From NCBI GenBank assembly GCA_937951485.1, contig CALEDJ010000007.1:1-64000 (forward strand): a stretch of 64,000 bases of DNA. Reading direction: 5' to 3'. This stretch comes from an uncultured bacterium (GTDB lineage: Bacteria; Hydrogenedentota; Hydrogenedentia; Hydrogenedentales; CAILVY01). Under the pieces are notes generated by a model. That model was given only the letters and a program-made list of their open reading frames with translations. It had not been told where the DNA came from and did not search any database. Positions within the stretch are counted from its first letter, which is position 1. Each line of letters opens with the position of its first letter. The translations under genes were made by a program, and so were the position numbers. Shown here piece by piece: positions 36,764 to 45,448 of this stretch.

Positions 36764-36813
36764 TGCGATCACACCATTGGCGGCTTTGGACCGCGAATCG
36801 AGGAGAATGACTG

Positions 36814-38352
36814 ATGAGGAAAATGTGGCTGGGATTCATGATGTCGGTGATTCTCGTCGTATCAGGCGGCGCCATTGCGGTTTCCCCGATTGACAACGCA
36901 CTGGATGCGCTCACCCGTCAACAGGATTACGAAGCGCGGCGGGAGAGCAGCTCGCATCCCGATTTGGAGCGCAACGGCGACGCCAAGCCCATCCCGCCGG
37001 GCGAGACGCTGGTGCTCATGGACGAGGAAGGCCCGGGGATGATCACCCATTTCTGGAACACCATAGGCGCGTATGACCCGTTTCACGGGCGTTCATTGGT
37101 GTTGCGGGTTTACTACGATGGCAATGAGAAACCCAGTGTCGAAGCGCCCCTGGGTGATTTTTTCGCCGTGGGGCACGGCGCATTCAAGAACATGACATCC
37201 CTGCCCGTTACGGTTTCGTCGCATGGACGTTCGCGGACGTGCTATTGGCGCATGCCCTTCCGGGAGCGCATCAAGATTACTCTCTCCAATGAATCGCCGA
37301 AATACCGGGTGGATTCGTTTTATTACTATCTCAACTGGCGCAAACTGGAACAACTGCCGGAGGATACGGCCTATTTCCATGCGCGCTACCGGCAGGAATT
37401 CCCCGCAAAACCCGGCAACTACGTCATTCTGGAAACCGAAGGTCGCGGCCATTACGTCGGCACGGTCTATTCGGTGCACCAGATGGAAACCGGCTGGTTC
37501 GGGGAAGGCGACGACTTCTTTTACATTGACGGCGCGGAATATCCACAACTGCGCGGCACGGGCACCGAGGACTATTTCAACGACGCTTGGGGCTTCCGGG
37601 AATTCTGCACGCCATTTCACGGGGTGTCTTTGTATGAGGGCGTGTTCACGGGGGACCGCGTCACCGCCTACCGCTGGCACATTCCTGATCCGGTGCCGTT
37701 CCAGAAGTCACTGCGCCTGGAAATCGAACACAAAGGCAGCATCTTTAATGACCGGGGAAGCATCACCAATTTTGAACTGGGCGGTTTTATCGAGCGTCCG
37801 GATTGGGTGAGTTCCGTCGCCTACTGGTACCAGTATCCTCCTGCTGCGTTTGATGATCCTATTGCGCCGCTGGAAGAGCGCCTGCCGCCGTATCAGGTGC
37901 TGTTGGCCGGCGAATTGGAATACCGGGCGGACCCGCCAATGCTGGTCATGCAGCAGGGTCCTTTTCTGGCCTATATCCCCGCAGTCCCCGACGGCAGTAT
38001 CGAATTTGACTTCACTGTGGAACACGACGGCCGTTATCGTCTGGACGGCATCTTCATGCACGGCATCATCGGCGGCGTGTATCAGCCCTATCTCAACGGC
38101 GAAAAACTCGGTACCCCGATTGATTTTGTGATCATCAACATGGACCCCGTGTGGGTTTCGCTGGATACCCATGACCTCAAAGCGGGCAGGCACACCCTGC
38201 GCTTTGAAGGCACTGGGATGGAATCGCCCGGCGCCCGCGCGCTGGGATTGAAGACTTACGCCTTCGGCCTCTACGGCCTTACGCTGCTGCGCCTGGATGA
38301 CATGGAAGGTTTCCAGCAGGAAATGCGCCGCATCCTGCAGGAAAAGAAATAG
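36814..38352 (+). CDS. GH172-type (DUF2961) exported glycoside hydrolase
   Basis: 512 residues with a signal peptide (MRKMWLGFMMSVILVVSGGAIA). DUF2961 blocks: GETLVLMDEEGPGMITHFWNT, LVLRVYYDGNEKPSVEAPLGDFFAVGHG, and QLRGTGTEDYFNDAWGFRE near residue 250, the segment that carries conserved acidic residues. A C-terminal beta domain follows (about 390-505). Members of GH172 include alpha-D-fructofuranosidase/difructose-anhydride enzymes and exo-alpha-D-arabinofuranosidases. It lies 50 bases after pepF on the same strand and near a GH36 gene, which suggests extracellular glycan use. Confidence 0.87.
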   Translation: MRKMWLGFMMSVILVVSGGAIAVSPIDNALDALTRQQDYEARRESSSHPDLERNGDAKPIPPGETLVLMDEEGPGMITHFWNTIGAYDPFHGRSLVLRVYYDGNEKPSVEAPLGDFFAVGHGAFKNMTSLPVTVSSHGRSRTCYWRMPFRERIKITLSNESPKYRVDSFYYYLNWRKLEQLPEDTAYFHARYRQEFPAKPGNYVILETEGRGHYVGTVYSVHQMETGWFGEGDDFFYIDGAEYPQLRGTGTEDYFNDAWGFREFCTPFHGVSLYEGVFTGDRVTAYRWHIPDPVPFQKSLRLEIEHKGSIFNDRGSITNFELGGFIERPDWVSSVAYWYQYPPAAFDDPIAPLEERLPPYQVLLAGELEYRADPPMLVMQQGPFLAYIPAVPDGSIEFDFTVEHDGRYRLDGIFMHGIIGGVYQPYLNGEKLGTPIDFVIINMDPVWVSLDTHDLKAGRHTLRFEGTGMESPGARALGLKTYAFGLYGLTLLRLDDMEGFQQEMRRILQEKK

Positions 38353-38462
38353 CGCAATTCTCTGAACAAATCGCTTCGAAATGGTCCGCTGACTTCCCCC
38401 TTCCGAAATGCTGCAAGCGCAAAGGTTTTATATGCGATTCAGATCGCGTGACGATCGCCCAA

Positions 38463-39653
38463 TCAAACCTGTGCGATGCCTCGTATGCTCGAGACCAGAT
38501 ATTGCACCGCTTCGTCGGTGAGCCGGGGATGGATGGGCAGGGTGACGAGGCGATCGGCGAGGGCTTCGGCGACGGGGAATTGTCCCTTGCGGAAGCCGCG
38601 CTTCTGAAATGCCGTGCTCCAGTGCAGGGGAATGTAGTGCGTGCCGATTTTGACGCCCTTGTCGCGCATGGCAAGGATGAAATCGTCTTTGTCCATGCCG
38701 AATTGGCCGGCTTGTATTTCGATGGGATAAAGATGAAACACATGCCGGCCCTCGGGGCGCGTCGCCGGCAAGGTCAGCCCCGGCACATCGCGCAATCCCC
38801 CGGTGATTTGCGCCGCAATTTCGATGCGCCGCCGGTTGAGCGTTTCGAGTTTGCGCAGTTGAACGATGCCGACGGCCGCCTGGATGTCGGTCATGCGAAA
38901 GTTATAGCCGGTATCGTCGAAATCCTGCCACCAGAAGCGCTTGCCCATCGGGAAACGGGATGCATCGAGCGAACAGTATTTCGTGCTTTTTCCATGGACC
39001 CGCGTGCAGTGTGACCGATACAAGGCCACCCGCTCGAAGAAATCCGGGTCATTGGTCGTCACCATCCCGCCTTCGCCGAGCGTGGAAATGTTTTTCTGCT
39101 CATGGAAACTGAAACACCCCGCCGCGCCAAGGGACCCCGCCATTTTTCCCTGGTACTGCGCGCCCGGCGCGTGGCATGCATCCTCAATCACAGCAAAACC
39201 ATATTGGCGCGACAGCGCCAGAATAGCGTCCATGTCGCAGCATTGCCCATAGAGATGCACGGGGATCACCGCCTTCACTTCAGGGATCAGTTTCTTTTCC
39301 AGTTGCGCCGGGTCCAGCGTATAGTACTGCGGCTCCACATCCACGAAATCCACCGTCGCGCCCAGCGTTGCGCCCGCCGCCGCCGTGGCGATCCACGTCA
39401 ACGGCGTGGTCAGCACCCGGTCGCCCGGCCCCACCCCCGCCGCGATCAGCGACAAAAAAAGCGCTGCCGTGCCGTTCGACACCGCCCGCGCATGCGTCAC
39501 GCCGCAATACGCCGCAAAATCCCGCTCGAATTGCAGGCACGCCTCGCCCGAAGTCGGCGCATTCTGCGCCAGCACCGCCAGCATCGCCTCCGCCTCTTCC
39601 CCGCCGTATTCGGACCCGAACTTGCTTTCCAGTTCATACCTGATATTTGACAT
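38463..39653 (-). CDS. DegT/DnrJ/EryC1/StrS-family sugar aminotransferase
   Basis: 396 residues, cytoplasmic. Fold-type I PLP enzyme: GTAALFLSLIAAGVGPGD (cofactor phosphate), VIEDACHAPG with Asp158, and FSFHEQKNISTLGEGG where Lys187 should bind PLP. The family moves an amino group to a nucleotide-linked keto sugar for surface glycans. It follows a sugar-nucleotide reductase gene and a LacI regulator on the same strand, 160 bases after the reductase, so the three may be one unit. Confidence 0.92.
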   Translation of the reverse strand: MSNIRYELESKFGSEYGGEEAEAMLAVLAQNAPTSGEACLQFERDFAAYCGVTHARAVSNGTAALFLSLIAAGVGPGDRVLTTPLTWIATAAAGATLGATVDFVDVEPQYYTLDPAQLEKKLIPEVKAVIPVHLYGQCCDMDAILALSRQYGFAVIEDACHAPGAQYQGKMAGSLGAAGCFSFHEQKNISTLGEGGMVTTNDPDFFERVALYRSHCTRVHGKSTKYCSLDASRFPMGKRFWWQDFDDTGYNFRMTDIQAAVGIVQLRKLETLNRRRIEIAAQITGGLRDVPGLTLPATRPEGRHVFHLYPIEIQAGQFGMDKDDFILAMRDKGVKIGTHYIPLHWSTAFQKRGFRKGQFPVAEALADRLVTLPIHPRLTDEAVQYLVSSIRGIAQV

Positions 39654-39813
39654 TTACACATTCCCGTCTTTCATATGATTATTGTGTCATAATACATATC
39701 AGCATTCGCCCGGCATTGCGAGCGCTGCGGCGCGCAATGACGGAAATGGCGGGTGTTGTGATGATCCAGGAGGTCTCGCTGCTCATATGAAGTATTGCGC
39801 CTTTCTCATCGCA

Positions 39814-40707
39814 TTAAAACCCGCCTCGTGTTTCCATCATCAAGGCAATCCCGCCGTCCAGGTCCTGCATGGGGGTCCTCAAGACGGCCCGCGCCTTGTC
39901 GTTGCGCAGGGACACATCGCGCGGGCGCGGGGCGCGGCCGGGGAGGTGGATGGGATTGGTGGGCGTCACCAGGGCGGGATCGTAACCGAAGCGCTCGGCG
40001 ATGCGCCGCACCATGGCGTGGCGGTTCAGCCAGTCATTGCCCGCCAGGTGCATCACGCCGCTAAAGTCGGCCCGCGCCAGTTCCAGCAGGGCGCGGCCCA
40101 GCGTGACCACATCAATCGGCGACCGAATTTCCTGGTCCGGCACGCCCAGTTCCTTTCCCTGCGCCAGCACGGGCAGCATGCGCGAAAGGAACGAATTGCC
40201 CGCGCCCAACATCGGCAGCCCCATCACCAGCGCCACCCGCGCCGTCACTGCGGGGCATCCCGCCCCGGCGACCACCTGCTCCGCCTCAAATTTCGTCACG
40301 GCATAGTGGTTCAGCGGGTTCGGCGCATCTTCTTCCGCATAACCGCCCCGTTCCCCGTCGAACACGGTGTCCGTGGACAGATAGATCAGACGACACCTTT
40401 GCCGTGCGCAGCATTCCGCGATATGCCGCGTTGCTGTGACGTTCACGCGCGTCGCCGCGTCCTGATGCGCCTCGCAATAGTCAATGTCGGCGATGGCTGC
40501 AGCATGGATGACGGCATTCGGACGGAATGATTCAAAGACGGCCGCCATCTGCGCCGCGTCGCAGATATCCGCAGTGTGCCAGGTGAGGCCCGGCCGCACC
40601 AGCGATGCCACGCCACGGCTCAGCGCAAAGACATCCCATGCGTCCGGGGCCTGGCGCAGAATGCTTCCCGCGACAAAACCGCCCGCCCCCGTTACCAGCA
40701 GACGCAT
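39814..40707 (-). CDS. RmlD-like sugar-nucleotide reductase (SDR)
   Basis: 297 residues from ATG 40705-40707. The Rossmann motif GAGGFVAG is at the N-terminus, followed by DICD, VIHAAAIADIDYCE, the catalytic YAVTK (Tyr-x-x-x-Lys), and STDTVFDGERGGYAEEDAPNPLNHYA, the RmlD/dTDP-4-dehydrorhamnose-reductase signature. Such enzymes reduce 4-keto sugar nucleotides. No other rml gene is nearby, so the exact product is unknown. The LacI gene ends 29 bases upstream, which makes co-transcription likely. Confidence 0.88.
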   Translation of the reverse strand: MRLLVTGAGGFVAGSILRQAPDAWDVFALSRGVASLVRPGLTWHTADICDAAQMAAVFESFRPNAVIHAAAIADIDYCEAHQDAATRVNVTATRHIAECCARQRCRLIYLSTDTVFDGERGGYAEEDAPNPLNHYAVTKFEAEQVVAGAGCPAVTARVALVMGLPMLGAGNSFLSRMLPVLAQGKELGVPDQEIRSPIDVVTLGRALLELARADFSGVMHLAGNDWLNRHAMVRRIAERFGYDPALVTPTNPIHLPGRAPRPRDVSLRNDKARAVLRTPMQDLDGGIALMMETRGGF

Positions 40708-40735
40708 CCCCAAAATGACTATCCTTCCTTCCTGA

Positions 40736-41821
40736 TCACTCCAATAAATCGAACAACCGCTTGGGCTTGGGCGCTTCGCCGGTCTTCTGTTCGGTATTGA
40801 ATACAGGGCGGTAGATCACCTGGATGGGGCCCTGGCGGGCGCCCGCCGTCCATTCCCCCAGTTGTTCGATGCCTTCCGCCGCCGCCTCGCGCACCGGCAG
40901 CCAGACATGTGCGGCGGCCTCCGTCAGGACCGCTGCGCGCTCGTCGTAGGTCCATGCCACCACGTCAACATCTTTCCCAGGCGTTCGCCCGGCGCGGCGC
41001 ATGCCCTCGCGCAGGCTCGCGCCATCCTGCACGGCACTGCAATCAATCAAGCCCGTGACCTTTGGGTCCGCCAGCAGCCGGTAAACCATGTTGGCGACGT
41101 TGCGGGAACCGAAGTTGACGGCGCGGATAAGGGTCTCGTCGAACGGGATGCCCGCCTCGTCCAGCGCCCTGCGGTATCCGCGGATCCGCTCCACGCCCGG
41201 TTGATACCCGTGAAACCCCTTCAACATGGCGATTCGCGTATGGCCCCGCTCCAAAAGAAACTTCGTGCTCAGATACGCGCCCTCGACATAGTCCACGGTC
41301 GCGCTGCTGCATTCCGGCAGACTGTCCAGCCGCCCCAGCGCAATATAGGGAATCCCACTCCGGTGGATGCGGTGAATGCTGGTATCGTCGGTGGCGAGCG
41401 GTCCCGCCACCACGCACGCCTTGAACAACTGCTCGAAAATCCCCCGCGCGTAATCCCGGTTCGGCGAGGCGTCATACGGGTTGATGTCAAAGCAGACATA
41501 TTCTCCCCGTATGCCGAAGACCCGGTATAATTCATTGAATAGCCACAAAAAGAAATCCTGGCTCACCGGCACTTCATCCATCGGCGCGGGAAGCGTCACG
41601 CCGATGCAGGCGTTGTGCCTGCCCCGCAATCCGCGCGCCCCGATGTGTGGGTGATAGTCCACCCGACGCATGATCTCCAGGATCCGCGCCCGCGTCTCGC
41701 GGCTCACCCCGCCCTTGCCGTTCAGCACGCGGCTCACGGTTTTCGCGGAAACCCCTGCTTCCCGCGCAATGTCGTATATCGTCCAATGTCCCGATTCGAT
41801 ATCGCTCGCCTGACGTTTCAT
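40736..41821 (-). CDS. LacI-family transcriptional regulator
   Basis: 361 residues from ATG 41819-41821; an ATG at 41866 would add 15 residues and neither has a strong ribosome site. The LacI HTH is at about 13-60 (TIYDIAREAGVSAKTVSRVLNG, RARILEIMRRVDYHPH), followed by a periplasmic-binding-protein-like effector domain (ACIGVTLPAP, IPYIALGRL, GHTRIAMLKGFHGY, GLIDCSAVQDG). It should bind a sugar or similar ligand. Two near-palindromic sites at 42028 and 42051 sit on its own promoter, and matching sites sit on the promoters of two pseudopilin genes, which predicts autoregulation and control of those genes. Confidence 0.93.
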   Translation of the reverse strand: MKRQASDIESGHWTIYDIAREAGVSAKTVSRVLNGKGGVSRETRARILEIMRRVDYHPHIGARGLRGRHNACIGVTLPAPMDEVPVSQDFFLWLFNELYRVFGIRGEYVCFDINPYDASPNRDYARGIFEQLFKACVVAGPLATDDTSIHRIHRSGIPYIALGRLDSLPECSSATVDYVEGAYLSTKFLLERGHTRIAMLKGFHGYQPGVERIRGYRRALDEAGIPFDETLIRAVNFGSRNVANMVYRLLADPKVTGLIDCSAVQDGASLREGMRRAGRTPGKDVDVVAWTYDERAAVLTEAAAHVWLPVREAAAEGIEQLGEWTAGARQGPIQVIYRPVFNTEQKTGEAPKPKRLFDLLE

Positions 41822-42027
41822 CCTGCTAACTTTCCCCTGACCCACGCGGGGGTCGTCATTATTCATGTGATTCGGAAACGTGGCGCCCCGTTAGATAACT
41901 GCTCCGAAGCCTGCCAGATGTCCCCACGAAGGACATGCTCCATGTGCGACGCTGTCGAACCTCTGTCCATGCTTATCACAGCCTGCTCCCATTCAACCCA
42001 TCACCAAGCATCCCGGATTCCAACGCG

Positions 42028-42076
42028 GTAATCGGTTACTAAATCAAAGTGTAACCCATTACCGGGGATTTGTCAA
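42028..42076 (-). promoter_or_regulatory. LacI gene promoter with two operators
   Basis: On the minus strand TTGACA (42071-42076) and TACACT (42048-42053) are spaced by 17 bases. Operator GTAATCGGTTAC lies at 42028-42039, downstream of the -10, and a second site GTAACCCATTAC at 42051-42062 fills the -10/-35 spacer. The same 12-mer recurs at 43657 and, with one change, at 42303 and 43814. A LacI dimer on these sites would block its own gene. The leader to ATG 41821 is about 220 bases. Confidence 0.75.
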
Positions 42077-42264
42077 TCATTTCTTGCCATGATGAAGAAA
42101 AAAAGCGAAAGGAACTCCGTAACACTTTAGCGGCATGGCATTTATCGTCGGAAAGCACTACATGGCCTGCAACATTCCCCGCTGCACGCAACTACGGTAA
42201 AAATTTTACAGAATTCCCATTTTAGAACAACGAAGCAGTCTAAGAACTACGCGAAAAAACTGGG

Positions 42265-42314
42265 TTGACAATCGGCCGGCTTTCTGCTATGCTGTACACT
42301 AGGTTATCGGTTAC
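42265..42314 (+). promoter_or_regulatory. Pseudopilin 2 promoter with LacI-type operator
   Basis: TTGACA (42265-42270), a 17-base spacer and TATGCT (42288-42293) with an extended TG form a strong sigma70-type promoter. The near-palindrome GTTATCGGTTAC (42303-42314) sits at the expected transcription start. About 150 bases of leader follow to ATG 42455. Confidence 0.75.
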
Positions 42315-42454
42315 TGCGCAGGGCTGTGAGTGAGAAAGGTTGTCGCATCCGCGCGGCGACAAGCGGGCAAGGCTCGCGTCAGCGCATAATCGGAGTCATC
42401 GGGCAGGAATTTATGTTCGCGCGGGAAACGGGCAACGCCCAAAAGGAGTGTATC

Positions 42455-43441
42455 ATGCGAAAAGGATTTACGTTGATCGAATTGCTGGTGGTGATTGCCA
42501 TCATCGGCATTCTGGCGGCGATCCTGCTGCCGGCGCTTGCGCGCGCGCGCGAAGCGGCCCGCAGGTCCAGTTGCCAGAACAACCTCAAACAATGGGGACT
42601 GGTGTACAAGATGTACGCCAACGAGTCCCCGGGCGAGAAGTACCCGAGATTGCATGTGTATTTGGGACCACGGCACAATTGCGATGACCCGACGTTCCCT
42701 GTAACCAATCCTCAACATGGTCGGGTTAAAGCGGGTCCCTATGTACCATCAATATATCCGGAATACCTCACAGACCCGAACATCGTCTATTGTCCGTCCG
42801 ACGCCGAAGACAACCCGACCCAACTGTACAGTCCCGTCACGGGTCTCATGGAATTCGGCTACCACTGTCACAAGGACCAGCGCGGACACAGCCAGATTGA
42901 CCAGAGTTATGCTTATGTGGGCTGGGTGCTGGACCGCATGGACGATGGCATGGACGGCGTCCCGGCAAATATCGTTGCAGGGCTTATCCCGCAGATTCCC
43001 ACGAATTTTCCTTACACCATTCCTGCCCAGTTCCTCGCCATGTTGGAATCGTTGCTGACATTGCCTGATCCGGCAAAGGTTACAGCTTCCGACCAGGACA
43101 TCAATACACTGAACAGCGCGTTCAATGGCTTTGCCACCCCGCCGGCCATCGGTGTGGGCAACGCCGGCGGCACAACCATCTATCGCCTGCGCGAAGGCAT
43201 CGAGCGCTTCCTGATCACCGACATCAACAACCCCGCCGCATCGGCCAAGGCCCAGAGCGAGGTCTATATCATGTTTGACCTGGTCGCCATTGTGCCGGAG
43301 GGATACAACCACATCCCCGGCGGTTCAAACGTGTTGTACATGGATGGTCATGTCGAGTTCATCCGCTATAACCCGCCCGGTTCGCCAGCCCCGGTCGCGG
43401 CGGGCTTTGCCGCGCTGATCGGCGCCATCGGTTTCATGTAA
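42455..43441 (+). CDS. Pseudopilin with H-X9-DG C-terminus (paralog 2)
   Basis: 328 residues. The leader is only MRKG before [20 protein letters not shown], with AAAAGGAG upstream of the ATG. The body carries [19 protein letters not shown], a proline/aspartate-rich middle, [26 protein letters not shown] and [20 protein letters not shown]. The first 50 residues are almost identical to paralog 3 even at DNA level, which points to recent duplication or gene conversion. A LacI-type operator is on its promoter and a strong terminator follows. It is exported by the type IV pilus/type II secretion machinery, none of which is in the window. Confidence 0.93.
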   Translation: MRKGFTLIELLVVIAIIGILAAILLPALARAREAARRSSCQNNLKQWGLVYKMYANESPGEKYPRLHVYLGPRHNCDDPTFPVTNPQHGRVKAGPYVPSIYPEYLTDPNIVYCPSDAEDNPTQLYSPVTGLMEFGYHCHKDQRGHSQIDQSYAYVGWVLDRMDDGMDGVPANIVAGLIPQIPTNFPYTIPAQFLAMLESLLTLPDPAKVTASDQDINTLNSAFNGFATPPAIGVGNAGGTTIYRLREGIERFLITDINNPAASAKAQSEVYIMFDLVAIVPEGYNHIPGGSNVLYMDGHVEFIRYNPPGSPAPVAAGFAALIGAIGFM

Positions 43442-43487
43442 GCCGAACGCGAACGCCGGCGTGACCGGCTGATATGTGTAGAACGCG

Positions 43488-43527
43488 CCGCGGTACGACC
43501 GAAGGTCGTACCGCGGTCATTTTTTTG
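43488..43527 (+). terminator. Rho-independent terminator of pseudopilin 2
   Basis: A perfect 13-bp stem (CCGCGGTACGACC at 43488-43500 with 43504-43516) and a GAA loop are followed by TCATTTTTTT. It lies 46 bases after the stop codon. Confidence 0.92.
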
Positions 43528-43656
43528 CGGAATGCGGAGTGAAGGGAGAAGAATGAGATGGAGAGCGCGCAGAGGACTGACCTGCCTTCCGGCTGGCAAT
43601 GGTTTACAGTCCCGAACCATTGCCCGCGTGGGGGAAATGCGTATGGGAAAGGTATA

Positions 43657-43668
43657 GTAATCGGTTAC
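43657..43668. promoter_or_regulatory. Upstream LacI-type operator
   Basis: GTAATCGGTTAC, identical to the site at 42028. It lies 157 bases (about 15 helical turns) upstream of the operator on the pseudopilin 3 promoter, a spacing that would allow a LacI tetramer to form a loop. No promoter boxes are seen beside it. Confidence 0.65.
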
Positions 43669-43774
43669 TAAGTCTTATTCAAGATACTATAAATGCGCTT
43701 TCCTTTGCCTTTTCCAAGAATCTCTGTTTCCTGTAAAAAAGATTCATGAACAAAACGGATTCATCGGCAAAAGA

Positions 43775-43825
43775 TTGACAACGCTCCAGAAAACATGCTA
43801 TAATTGGGCGCAGGTTATCGGTTAC
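43775..43825 (+). promoter_or_regulatory. Pseudopilin 3 promoter with LacI-type operator
   Basis: TTGACA (43775-43780), an 18-base spacer and a consensus TATAAT (43799-43804) with extended TG. The operator GTTATCGGTTAC is at 43814-43825, at the expected start, in the same position as in the pseudopilin 2 promoter; both are flanked by AG before and TGC after. Confidence 0.78.
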
Positions 43826-43965
43826 TGCAAACAGGGCTTCATGGAAACCGCGTCGCCGCCGCGTCAGCCTCACGGTTTCTCCAGGAAAAACCCCAGCGGG
43901 AACCGGATGTGTCTGGGATTTATATAGACGCGGACAAAAGGGCTGTGCCCAGGAGACTATGTGTC

Positions 43966-44934
43966 ATGCGAAAGGGTTTTACGTTGATCGAACTGCTGGT
44001 GGTGATTGCCATCATCGGCATTCTGGCGGCCATCTTGTTGCCGGCGCTTGCGCGCGCGCGCGAAGCGGCCCGCAGGTCCAGTTGCCAGAACAACCTCAAA
44101 CAGTGGGGACTGGTGTACAAGATGTACGCCAACGAATCCAAGGGCGAACGGTTTCCGCCGCTGCAGGCCGGCAAGTATCTGATGCTCAACGGCCAGCCTG
44201 GTCCTGCGCTGGACGTCGGTCCAAACTTGTTCACGCTGTATCCTGAGTATCTTACCGATCCTATGATTGTCTTCTGTCCTTCTGACGCTGAACTGGGCGA
44301 TTCCATGCAAAAAGCCAAGGATCCCGTCACGGGTGAATGGTGCTTCGGATATACAAACAACCATGGCGGAAAATGCGCGCGCGCTGTGGATTCCAGTTAC
44401 GGATACTTGGGATGGGTCATGGACCGCGCCAATTGCAGCGATCCTCAACAGATGCTGAGCACTTTCCCGACGTTGAACTTATTGGCATCACAACTTGGCG
44501 TAAACCTGCCCCCCAATACCATGCTTTCCTCACAGGTTGGCTACTCTTTTGAGCATATTGCAGAGGTGGTGGTACAAGTTCTCTTGACGTGGCCTACTTT
44601 GCCGATGGGAATCTTGCCCGATTCGGACAATGATATTTCCGTGCCCGCACCCCATGGCAATGGAGGGGGCAGCACCGTCTATCGTCTGCGCGAAGGCATT
44701 GAACGATTCCTGATTACGGACATCAACAATCCGGCGGCCAGCGCCCAGGCGCAGAGCACGCTGTTCATCATGTTCGACCAGCTCTCCACCAATCCCGCGG
44801 CGTACAACCACGTTCCGGGCGGGGCGAATGTGCTGTTCATGGACGGGCACGTCGAATTCATCCGTTACGGTGAATGCGAGCCTGCTCCGGCGAACCGACT
44901 GATGGCGGAACTGGTCGGCATCTTGACCGAATAA
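43966..44934 (+). CDS. Pseudopilin with H-X9-DG C-terminus (paralog 3)
   Basis: 322 residues. Leader MRKG, then [20 protein letters not shown] and the [23 protein letters not shown] helix shared with paralog 2. Downstream it diverges ([19 protein letters not shown], a hydrophobic stretch around [14 protein letters not shown]) and then rejoins with [26 protein letters not shown] and [23 protein letters not shown] 43966 has AGGAG 11 bases upstream. The promoter carries a LacI-type operator and a second operator further up. Probably a paralog for a different ligand or position in the pseudopilus. Confidence 0.93.
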   Translation: MRKGFTLIELLVVIAIIGILAAILLPALARAREAARRSSCQNNLKQWGLVYKMYANESKGERFPPLQAGKYLMLNGQPGPALDVGPNLFTLYPEYLTDPMIVFCPSDAELGDSMQKAKDPVTGEWCFGYTNNHGGKCARAVDSSYGYLGWVMDRANCSDPQQMLSTFPTLNLLASQLGVNLPPNTMLSSQVGYSFEHIAEVVVQVLLTWPTLPMGILPDSDNDISVPAPHGNGGGSTVYRLREGIERFLITDINNPAASAQAQSTLFIMFDQLSTNPAAYNHVPGGANVLFMDGHVEFIRYGECEPAPANRLMAELVGILTE

Positions 44935-45069
44935 TTTCGCAATCCTTGGGCGCGCGGGACTCTTGAACCGGTTCCCGCGGGAGTGCAAGCGCTTCCGCGG
45001 GAACCTATTTGTTCACTGGCAAGAAGACACAATAGATGCAAACGGCTTACGCATGCCGTTTCTCCTGAG

Positions 45070-45095
45070 GGCAGGCCGCATCGCTGCGGCCTGCC
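45070..45095. terminator. Strong hairpin, possible terminator
   Basis: An 11-bp perfect stem (GGCAGGCCGCA at 45070-45080 with 45085-45095) and a TCGC loop, followed on the plus strand by TTCGTCT, which is not a full T-run. It lies about 135 bases after pseudopilin 3 and probably ends that transcript. Confidence 0.55.
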
Positions 45096-45145
45096 TTCGT
45101 CTCATAGGCGACGGATGACAAGACGCATGAAACGGTTCAGAAAAC

Positions 45146-45347
45146 GACAAGGACAGCAAGGACGACAAAGACAGCAAGGACACGACGAGGCAATGTAGCG
45201 TCGTAGCGTTGCACCGCGGGAACGGTGCAACGAGGGACTCGTCCTATTGTCTTTGCTGTCCTTATTATCTTTGCTTTCCTTATTGTCTTTACTGTCCTTG
45301 TTGTCCTTGCCGTCCGTGCTGTCGCTGCCGTCCTTGCTGTCCTTTTC
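45146..45347. repeat. Composite inverted element: tandem 9-mers around a palindrome
   Basis: A left array of purine-rich units (GACAAGGAC, AGCAAGGAC, GACAAAGAC and so on, 45146-45187) and a right array of the complementary kind (GTCTTTGCT, GTCCTTATT, 45241-45347) flank a palindrome at 45207-45232 with arms CGTTGCACCG and loop CGGGAA. The arrays can be read as low-complexity peptides in several frames, but the 9-base period, variable units and convergent-gene location point to a noncoding repeat. It lies between the 3' ends of pseudopilins 3 and 4. Confidence 0.75.
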
Positions 45348-45448
45348 TCCCACCCAAACAAATACCCCGGCGCGGATAGATTCCCTTCCCGCGCCGGGGT
45401 TGGGTTGCGCTTTCGCGCATCAGATTCGTTGTTGTTTGTGACCGTTCC

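Noticed and set aside
45146-45347. CRISPR array
   Set aside because: Units are 8-10 bases without unique spacers of 30-40 bases, and no cas gene is present.
45102-45361. Low-complexity frames (KDNKDS on minus, LLSLLS on plus)
   Set aside because: They arise from the 9-base tandem repeat, which is open in several frames on both strands; no start signals.
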